Positions 23,252 through 28,701 of a stretch of 28,701 bases of DNA are shown in pieces. Every line of letters starts with the position of its first letter. Position 1 is the stretch's first letter. A program made the translations under genes and the position numbers. The stretch is from Rickettsiales bacterium. Its GTDB lineage: Bacteria > Pseudomonadota > Alphaproteobacteria > TMED127. The notes beneath the pieces were generated by a model that had not been told where the DNA came from, did not search any database, and saw only the letters and a list, made by a program, of their open reading frames with translations. The stretch covers positions 1 to 28,701 of the forward strand of contig PARN01000037.1 in NCBI GenBank assembly GCA_002711515.1, read 5' to 3'.

Positions 23252-24595
23252 ATGAAAAAATATTTTTTCAAAAATTATATTTTTATTTTTTTTATCAAAA
23301 TTCTTACATTAGCATACTTTGGACCACAGTTGATGCCTGATAGTAGCGGATATATAAATGAATCAAAAAATTTATTTCAATCTTTACCATTTAGAAACTA
23401 TGGGTATCCAATTATCATATACATTTTAAAATACTTTGAAAATTGGATGTATTATCTTATTTTAATCCAACTTATAATTACGAGCCTTACATCTTATATT
23501 ATTTATAAATCTGCTTTAAATCTAAAAATCTCAAAAAAATACTCATTTTTCGTTGTTTTATTTTTTAATTTTTCAATTTTATTTTTCTTAGATTTCTGTA
23601 TTTTGCCTGATAGCCTTTTGGCTAATTTGTTTACATTAGTATTATGTAATTTTTTATCAATTTTTATAAAAAAAAAAGATATATTTGGTTTGGCATTTTT
23701 AAATGCTATTATATTTATAACTTGTTTTTTTCTGAAAAGCCAATTTCTGTATTTTCTTCCAATCTTTTCAATTATCCTTGTTAGTTTAATAAAAGTAATA
23801 AAATTAAAAAAATTCTTAATAGTAAGTCTAATTTTTATAGGTCCTATATTAATTGTTAGTGAGTCAATTAAATTATTTCATTATTCAAAATTTAGTCAAA
23901 AAGTTATAAGTCCATCTGATAATACTATCTATCTATTTTCTCTTATAAAGCCGTATAAAAATTTTAATATGCAAAATTTAAATAATAATGATGATGATTT
24001 TAATTTAGTACTAAAATCCAAAACAAAGTCAGAAGATTTTATGGTTACTTACCATATAATTAACGAATTGAAAAAAATGGGATATAACAATAAAGAGATA
24101 TCTGAAATAATAAAAAATAAATATTTCGAAACTATTTATCAAAATCCTGAATTTTTTTTTATTAGAATATTTTATAATTTAAAACCAACTGCTATTTGGG
24201 GAATGTTTCAACCATTTTTAAATTATTCTCAAATTTATTCTCTAAGAGTTCAAAACAATGATTTTTGGAGGTTTAGGTTATTATTAAAAAACTTACATAC
24301 AAATTTTCAAATTCCAAATCTAACTTTAATCCTTTTAATTTTTTTGGAAATGGTGATAGCAACTCTAGTTTTTTTCTATGTATATTATAATTTCATCAGA
24401 CAATATTTTAAAAAAAAGAATTATTTTTTATTTAAAACAAACTCCAATGGTCAGTTTTTAATTTCATTAATGATTTTCTACTCTATATACATGTTAATGC
24501 ATTTGATTGTTCACATTGAACCAAGATATATGACACCTGTAAATATTATTCCTATAATTTATTTTTTTCATCATTATCTTAAAATTAAAGATTAA
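23252..24595 (+). CDS. Polytopic membrane protein, GT-C glycosyltransferase-like
   Basis: 447 aa with about nine to eleven hydrophobic spans and a large hydrophilic stretch near residues 215-330. The first loop after membrane segment 1 carries MPDSSGY (28-34); an acidic residue here (D30) is the usual catalytic position of GT39/ArnT-like GT-C enzymes. The last loop reads HIEPRYMTP, also common in this fold. Such enzymes take a sugar from a polyprenyl-phosphate donor and act on the periplasmic face, in keeping with the DPM1-like enzymes on either side. Its 3' end overlaps the convergent GNAT gene by 11 bp. No specific family could be named with certainty. Confidence 0.55.
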   Translation: MKKYFFKNYIFIFFIKILTLAYFGPQLMPDSSGYINESKNLFQSLPFRNYGYPIIIYILKYFENWMYYLILIQLIITSLTSYIIYKSALNLKISKKYSFFVVLFFNFSILFFLDFCILPDSLLANLFTLVLCNFLSIFIKKKDIFGLAFLNAIIFITCFFLKSQFLYFLPIFSIILVSLIKVIKLKKFLIVSLIFIGPILIVSESIKLFHYSKFSQKVISPSDNTIYLFSLIKPYKNFNMQNLNNNDDDFNLVLKSKTKSEDFMVTYHIINELKKMGYNNKEISEIIKNKYFETIYQNPEFFFIRIFYNLKPTAIWGMFQPFLNYSQIYSLRVQNNDFWRFRLLLKNLHTNFQIPNLTLILLIFLEMVIATLVFFYVYYNFIRQYFKKKNYFLFKTNSNGQFLISLMIFYSIYMLMHLIVHIEPRYMTPVNIIPIIYFFHHYLKIKD

Positions 24596-25085
24596 CGATT
24601 ATTTTTTTTTTAAAATCACTAAAGGGTTTATAGTTATAAGATAAACATTGATCATAAGAATTAGTGCCTTCAATCAAAAATTCAGGACTTAGTTTCCAAA
24701 AATGTTTGGTATAGAAACCTACCATTTCATTTTTACAGACGAGATGAGATGGGTTTTTTGATGCCTCTATTATCAAATTATTGAAATTCATTAATATTTT
24801 TGAGAAACCTTTACTTCTAAATTTCTCTTTAATCACAAGTGTATCAAAATAAAGAAATTTATTTTTAGAACCGTCATTGTATTTTCGTACACGAAGACAA
24901 GTATATCCAATTAAAGTTGATTTAAAGAATAAAAGATTATGTAAGTCATTATTCTTAATTTTGTTTTTAAAAAATTTATCTTGTGAATCTAAACCATAGG
25001 ACCAATGTGAATTTTTTAAAACAAGAATTTGTTTCTTGACTGCGGTATCTAATTCTTTAGTTTTCTTTGATGACAATTGAATCAT
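24585..25085 (-). CDS. GNAT family N-acetyltransferase
   Basis: 166 aa. The acetyl-CoA-binding loop is EKFRSKGFSKILM (87-99; R-x-x-G-F/A pattern), and NEMVGFYTKHFWKL (119-132) matches the C-terminal N-x-x-x-x-FY-x-x-x-F motif of GNATs. A cytosolic acyltransferase acting on an amino group is expected. Amino sugars from the DegT pathway are plausible substrates. It is a single minus-strand gene, overlapping the upstream-facing membrane protein by 11 bp at its 3' end and divergent from the methyltransferase across 49 bp. Confidence 0.7.
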   Translation of the reverse strand: MIQLSSKKTKELDTAVKKQILVLKNSHWSYGLDSQDKFFKNKIKNNDLHNLLFFKSTLIGYTCLRVRKYNDGSKNKFLYFDTLVIKEKFRSKGFSKILMNFNNLIIEASKNPSHLVCKNEMVGFYTKHFWKLSPEFLIEGTNSYDQCLSYNYKPFSDFKKKIIVNL

Positions 25086-25134
25086 AGATTTTTTTGATTA
25101 GTATAGAATTAAATTGAATTAAAAAAAAATAAAA

Positions 25135-25860
25135 ATGAAAAAAAAAGCTTTTGAAATAGAAAGTAAAGTTAATTACGATTTTTGGTGGTTTTATGGAAGA
25201 AGAGCATTGTTTCTTTATTTTTTAAAAAAAAAGGCATCTAAGACTTCTAAAATTATTGACTTAGGGTGTAGTACTGGAAACAATTTAAAAATGCTTCGAT
25301 TAAATGGTTATAAAAACTTTGAAGGGGTTGATAACAATAAATTTGCTATATCCTCTTGTTTTAATAATGGATTTAAGAAGGTTAGGAAAGCAGATTTGTG
25401 TAAACTACCTTTCAAAAAATCATCCGCAGACTTTATTTTTGCAACAGACGTAATTGAGCATATTAAAGATGATAGTAAAGCTGTAAACGAAATAAACAGA
25501 ATTCTAAAAAAAAATCATTATGCACTTATAACTGTTCCTGCTTTTAATTTCCTATGGAGTAAACATGATGAGATTGCACTTCATAAAAGAAGATATACGA
25601 AGAAAAGTCTAATAAATATTTTATTCACTAATAAATTTCAAATTGAAGAAATATTCTATTTTAATTATTTGTTATTTTTGCCAATTATAATTATAAGATT
25701 CTTTTTGAAAATATTTAGGATTAAATACGAAAGTGATAACAACATAAATACAAACCTCCTAAATAAAATATTAAAAAAGATTTTTGTATTTGATATTTTT
25801 TCAGCCAGACTTATTAAACCATTTTTTGGGGTATCAATTTTTGCTCTCATAAAAAAATGA
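25135..25860 (+). CDS. Class I SAM-dependent methyltransferase
   Basis: 241 aa. SAM-binding motif I is IDLGCSTGNN (41-50), motif II lies around FEGVDNN (62-68) and the ATDVIEHI segment (103-110) is motif IV. The following RILKKNHYALITVPA is the usual post-motif. A hydrophobic stretch near 178-195 (LLFLPIIIIRFFLKIF) may touch the membrane. This type is often found beside polyprenyl-phosphate glycosyltransferases. It is convergent with the flippase-like gene, 2 bp apart. The acceptor is unknown. Confidence 0.75.
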   Translation: MKKKAFEIESKVNYDFWWFYGRRALFLYFLKKKASKTSKIIDLGCSTGNNLKMLRLNGYKNFEGVDNNKFAISSCFNNGFKKVRKADLCKLPFKKSSADFIFATDVIEHIKDDSKAVNEINRILKKNHYALITVPAFNFLWSKHDEIALHKRRYTKKSLINILFTNKFQIEEIFYFNYLLFLPIIIIRFFLKIFRIKYESDNNINTNLLNKILKKIFVFDIFSARLIKPFFGVSIFALIKK

Positions 25861-25862
25861 AT

Positions 25863-26744
25863 TTAACTGTTTACTAATTTTTTAGAATTAATTTTTTCTG
25901 TAAAAAAATAAACTCCACCAATTATTGAAAATAAAAACTTAAGGAAATAATGGTTTAATGTTAAAAAAAGCGATTCACTCTGATTCAAGCCATAATAAGT
26001 GTAAAGAGTATAACTTGAAAGTTCAGTTGCTGATAGGCCAAGTAAAGACAATGGGATTAAACTCAGTATAGATGAAAAACTTATTATAAATCCACAATTA
26101 ATTATAGAAAAAACAATATCATTAAAATAAATAACTAAAAAAATACTTATTATCAACAGAAGCTGACTTACAATAGAGCTAATTAGGATAGAATAAATAT
26201 CCTTGATATTAATATTATTAAAATAATCAGATTTTACTTGTGGGAATTTGCTAAGATAATAGTTAAAAACAGCTATTATTATAGGCGTTATTAAAAATAT
26301 AGTGAGCAAAATATATTTCTCAATTAGCATTGAAAAAAAGATTAAAGATAACATGAGAAAAGAGAGGAGACCAATTACTCTATCAAATAATAAGTAATTA
26401 AAAATTTGAAACTTTGATTTATTTAAGCTTTCTCTTAAAAAATTAAATCTATAAATATCACTGCCGATTCCAACAGGTAAAAAAAAGTAAAAAAAAAAAC
26501 TTTTTAAATTAAGTATAAAAATTCTTTTAAATTCTATTTTTTTTTTTAGAATATAAAAGAATCTAGTAGAGGCAAAAAAAATACTTAGAAAAAATAAAGC
26601 AGAAGAAATTAAAAAATAAAAACTTACTTTATCAAGAAAATAAGTAAATTCATCCTTTTGTGATATTTTATAAAAAATTAATATTCCTAAAAAAAAAAGA
26701 AAAAAGTTAATTATTAATATTTTATTTTTTTTAATTTGAATCAT
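25863..26744 (-). CDS. Flippase-like integral membrane protein (LPG synthase TM/UPF0104 family)
   Basis: 293 aa with about seven or eight membrane spans. The conserved segment FLPVGIGSDIYRFNFLRE (about 93-110) matches the P-x-GIG-D-xR motif of the lysylphosphatidylglycerol synthase membrane-domain family, without its soluble synthase domain. Members near glycan genes are thought to move lipid-linked intermediates, though the activity is poorly shown. It sits between methyltransferase genes on the opposite strand and is divergent from the next gene across 28 bp. A run of eleven A lies at 26489-26499. Confidence 0.65.
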   Translation of the reverse strand: MIQIKKNKILIINFFLFFLGILIFYKISQKDEFTYFLDKVSFYFLISSALFFLSIFFASTRFFYILKKKIEFKRIFILNLKSFFFYFFLPVGIGSDIYRFNFLRESLNKSKFQIFNYLLFDRVIGLLSFLMLSLIFFSMLIEKYILLTIFLITPIIIAVFNYYLSKFPQVKSDYFNNINIKDIYSILISSIVSQLLLIISIFLVIYFNDIVFSIINCGFIISFSSILSLIPLSLLGLSATELSSYTLYTYYGLNQSESLFLTLNHYFLKFLFSIIGGVYFFTEKINSKKLVNS

Positions 26745-26765
26745 TTTTTTATCTTAACATATAAT
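26736..26765 (+). promoter_or_regulatory. Promoter of the C-methyltransferase gene
   Basis: TTGAAT (26736-26741) and a perfect TATAAT (26760-26765) are 18 bp apart. The expected transcription start, about 26772, is one base before the ATG, which implies a leaderless message. The -35 box lies inside the first codons of the divergent flippase-like gene. This is the best-looking sigma-70 promoter in the window. Confidence 0.45.
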
Positions 26766-26772
26766 AAGGCTC

Positions 26773-28002
26773 ATGTTTAAAGAAATAAAAAAATGCAGAT
26801 TATGTGGTAATAAGAATTTAGTAAAAATTCTTGATCTTGGCTCTCAATATCTGACAGGTATTTTTCCAAAAAAAATAAATATAAAACTTAAAAAATATCC
26901 ATTAATCCTAGTTAAATGTCATGGTGGAAAGGAATCATGTCATTTAGTACAACTTAAACATAATCAAGATTATAAGAAAATGTTTAGCCTTAATTATGGA
27001 TATAAATCATCATTAAACAAAAGTATGGTCGATCATTTACAATCTAAAGTTAAGAGAATTGTGGATAATGATAAATTAAATAAAAATGATATAGTTGTAG
27101 ATATTGGTTCAAATGATGGAACGACATTATCTTTCTTTTCATCTAGACTAATAAGAATTGGTTTTGATCCAATTGGTGAAAAATTTAAAGAAAATTATAA
27201 AGATAAAATTTTAGTAAAAGAGTTTTTTAGTTCAAAATCATATTTTAATAGACTTGAGAAGAAAGCTAAAATTATCTTATCATTATCAATGTTTTATGAC
27301 GTTGAGGATCCAATTTCCTTCTGCAAACAAATTGAAGAAATAATTGATGCCGAACACGGGAAATGGATTTTAGAACAAAGTTATTTACCAACTATGGTTA
27401 AAAAAAACTCATATGATACAATTTGTCATGAACACCTTACCTACTATTCACTATCACAAATTAATTGGATCCTAAAAAAAACTAATCTTAAGATAATAGA
27501 TTTTGAGTTAAATAATATAAACGGAGGGAGTTCTTCAATTACTGTTGTACATAAAAATAATACTTCATACAAATCAAATAAAAGAATAGAAAAAATTATT
27601 AAGAATGAAGAAAAATTCAAGAAACTAAAAATTTTCAGGGATTTTGAATCAAACGTTAAAAAAACAAAAAAGGACTTAGTTAATCTTTTAGACAAATTAT
27701 CACAGAGAGGTCAATTTGTTCAAGGAATTGGAGCATCCACAAAAGGAAATGTTATTCTTCAGTATTGTCAAATAGACACAAAATTATTGAAGGGAATCGG
27801 TGAAGTTAATTGTGAAAAATATAATCATTTTACTCCTGGATCTTGGATAAAAATTACAGATCAAAAAAAAATGTTAAAAGAAAAGAATTCTTATTTACTA
27901 ATATTACCATGGCATTTTAAAAGTTTTTTTTTAAAACAAAAAGTTTTTAAGGGGAAAAAACTTATTTTTCCTCTTCCCAAAGTAAAAATAGTTAATAATT
28001 GA
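26773..28002 (+). CDS. Zinc-binding SAM-dependent sugar C-methyltransferase-like protein
   Basis: 409 aa, three-part architecture. A zinc-binding N-terminus with C8, C11, C49 and C56 (Methyltransf_13 type) is followed by the SAM domain with VVDIGSNDGT (108-117) and the active-site segment YDTICHEHLTYYS (214-226). A C-terminal domain (about 315-405) contains QGIGASTKGNVILQY (Methyltransf_14 type). This layout is that of TylC3/TcaB9-like enzymes that add a methyl carbon to keto-deoxy nucleotide sugars. It suggests a branched deoxy sugar in the surface glycan. It is followed 1 bp later by a GNAT gene. The domain assignment is strong; the exact sugar is not known. Confidence 0.8.
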   Translation: MFKEIKKCRLCGNKNLVKILDLGSQYLTGIFPKKINIKLKKYPLILVKCHGGKESCHLVQLKHNQDYKKMFSLNYGYKSSLNKSMVDHLQSKVKRIVDNDKLNKNDIVVDIGSNDGTTLSFFSSRLIRIGFDPIGEKFKENYKDKILVKEFFSSKSYFNRLEKKAKIILSLSMFYDVEDPISFCKQIEEIIDAEHGKWILEQSYLPTMVKKNSYDTICHEHLTYYSLSQINWILKKTNLKIIDFELNNINGGSSSITVVHKNNTSYKSNKRIEKIIKNEEKFKKLKIFRDFESNVKKTKKDLVNLLDKLSQRGQFVQGIGASTKGNVILQYCQIDTKLLKGIGEVNCEKYNHFTPGSWIKITDQKKMLKEKNSYLLILPWHFKSFFLKQKVFKGKKLIFPLPKVKIVNN

Positions 28003-28003
28003 A

Positions 28004-28591
28004 ATGAATATTTACTCGTTTAAAAAAATTAATAAAAATTATAGTGACGATATTATAGAAATCTGGTCATCCGCTTTACCAAATAATATATATGCTATAT
28101 TTGGAAGAGAAATTATTAATATATATATTAATAAATATTTCTCTAAATCAGATAGTTTAGCCATTGGAGCATTTAAAAAAAATAAGTTAATAGGATTTGT
28201 GATGTATGGACAAGATAATGAGATAAATTCATTTATAATAAAAAAACACTTTTTCTTAATTTTAAAAAAAACAATTTTTAGTATCTTTAGAGATATAAGG
28301 AATCTTTTCTTTTTATTTAATGTTTTTATATTCTTTATTTTTTTTAATAAATCATTTAGTGATAAAAGGTCTATCGAACTGCTAATAATTTGCATTTTAC
28401 CGAATTTTTCTAATATTGGAGTTGGTACAGAACTGCTAAGCTATTCAAATAAATTCATAAAAAAAAAATATAAAAGTATTTATGTGAAAACATTAAGTAA
28501 AGAACAACAAAATATAAACTTCTATAATAAAAATAATTACCAAATAATTAACTTAGAATTTGGAAGGGTATACTTAAAAAAACAATTTTAA
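28004..28591 (+). CDS. GNAT family N-acetyltransferase
   Basis: 195 aa. The acetyl-CoA loop NIGVGTELL (137-145) and INFYNKNNYQ (171-180) identify the GNAT fold. A strongly hydrophobic insert at about 83-114 (rich in Phe and Ile) splits the usual strands and may be a membrane-contact segment, which is unusual for a soluble GNAT. The gene starts 1 bp after the C-methyltransferase stop, so the pair is probably co-translated and may complete one sugar. Its 3' end overlaps the partial minus-strand gene by 3 bp. Confidence 0.65.
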   Translation: MNIYSFKKINKNYSDDIIEIWSSALPNNIYAIFGREIINIYINKYFSKSDSLAIGAFKKNKLIGFVMYGQDNEINSFIIKKHFFLILKKTIFSIFRDIRNLFFLFNVFIFFIFFNKSFSDKRSIELLIICILPNFSNIGVGTELLSYSNKFIKKKYKSIYVKTLSKEQQNINFYNKNNYQIINLEFGRVYLKKQF

Positions 28592-28701
28592 TTATTTTTA
28601 TTTCTTTTAAATCTTAATTTTAATGCAGAAAAAAAGTATGTAAAAAACATTTTGAAAAACTTTGACTTTGATAATCCATCCTTTCTATCAGCATATTTGG
28701 C
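28588..28701 (-). CDS. C-terminal end of a family 2 glycosyltransferase-like protein, partial
   Basis: A minus-strand frame is open from the right edge to a TAA at 28588-28590, giving the last 37 residues. It begins AKYADRKDGLSKSKFFKMFF; the R-x-x-G-x-SK segment resembles the tail of DPM1-type glycosyltransferases, like HHQRLFGKSKYN in the GT2 at 20392-21105. It is convergent with the GNAT gene. The bulk of the gene is outside the window, so the family call is tentative. Confidence 0.45.
   Translation of the reverse strand, partial: AKYADRKDGLSKSKFFKMFFTYFFSALKLRFKRNKNN

Noticed and set aside
28039..28395. Minus-strand open frame of 118 codons opposite the GNAT gene
   Set aside because: Low-complexity Ile/Leu/Lys product mirroring the AT-rich GNAT gene.
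1..28701. Mobile elements, CRISPR array, tRNA or rRNA genes
   Set aside because: No transposase or integrase motifs, spaced direct repeats, or RNA gene signatures were found by reading either strand.

Overview
The window is very AT-rich, densely packed DNA with spacers mostly under 100 bp, many ATGA or TAATG start/stop overlaps, few Shine-Dalgarno sites and TGA used as stop. Together with the gene content (acrylyl-CoA reductase, methylmalonate-semialdehyde dehydrogenase, an AtoE-type fatty acid transporter, methylphosphonate synthase) this suggests a streamlined marine bacterium, most likely a SAR11-like or other AT-rich marine alphaproteobacterium. The taxonomic call is inference from composition and gene content; no rRNA, tRNA or other marker gene is present. 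No mobile element, CRISPR array or tRNA was seen, and no gene-free stretch exceeds 281 bp.

Layout. (1) 1-383, minus strand: the start of a small, possibly secreted HExxH protein that runs off the left edge. (2) 477-2257, plus: acuI and cysQ. (3) 2277-8865: a surface-glycan module with two tandem CgeB-like glycosyltransferases, a GT-B glycosyltransferase, a radical SAM enzyme with one auxiliary cluster site, a sulfotransferase-like protein and, on the minus strand, a WbqC-family protein. (4) 9147-14578, plus: a tightly coupled five-gene phosphonate operon: APS-kinase-like protein, methylphosphonate synthase (mpnS), cytidylyltransferase-PEP mutase fusion (pepM), phosphonopyruvate decarboxylase (ppd) and an iron-alcohol-dehydrogenase-family phosphonoacetaldehyde reductase. 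(5) 14663-18448, plus: a catabolic operon of mmsA, an exported SMP-30-type lactonase and an AtoE-type carrier. (6) 18497-23218, minus: an overlapping DegT aminotransferase / epimerase / GT2 / asparagine synthase cassette. (7) 23252-28701: genes on alternating strands for envelope glycan work (GT-C-like membrane enzyme, two GNATs, a SAM methyltransferase, a flippase-like membrane protein, a sugar C-methyltransferase-like protein and a partial GT2).

How it fits together. The phosphonate operon holds every step from phosphoenolpyruvate to methylphosphonate: PEP to phosphonopyruvate (pepM), to phosphonoacetaldehyde (ppd), to 2-hydroxyethylphosphonate (reductase), to methylphosphonate (mpnS). MpnS carries the His/Gln/His iron triad (H149, Q153, H190) that separates methylphosphonate synthase from hydroxyethylphosphonate dioxygenase. 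No C-P lyase gene is present, so the locus points to a producer. The surrounding glycan genes, the cytidylyltransferase domain on PEP mutase and the divergent APS-kinase-like protein suggest that the phosphonate is activated and attached to a surface glycan or lipid. That attachment step is the least understood and most interesting part. A sulfotransferase-like protein and CysQ raise the possibility of sulfation of the same polymer.

Limits: calls rest on motifs read by eye. Enzyme families are solid for most genes, but the sugar substrates and the final phosphonate acceptor cannot be read from the sequence.
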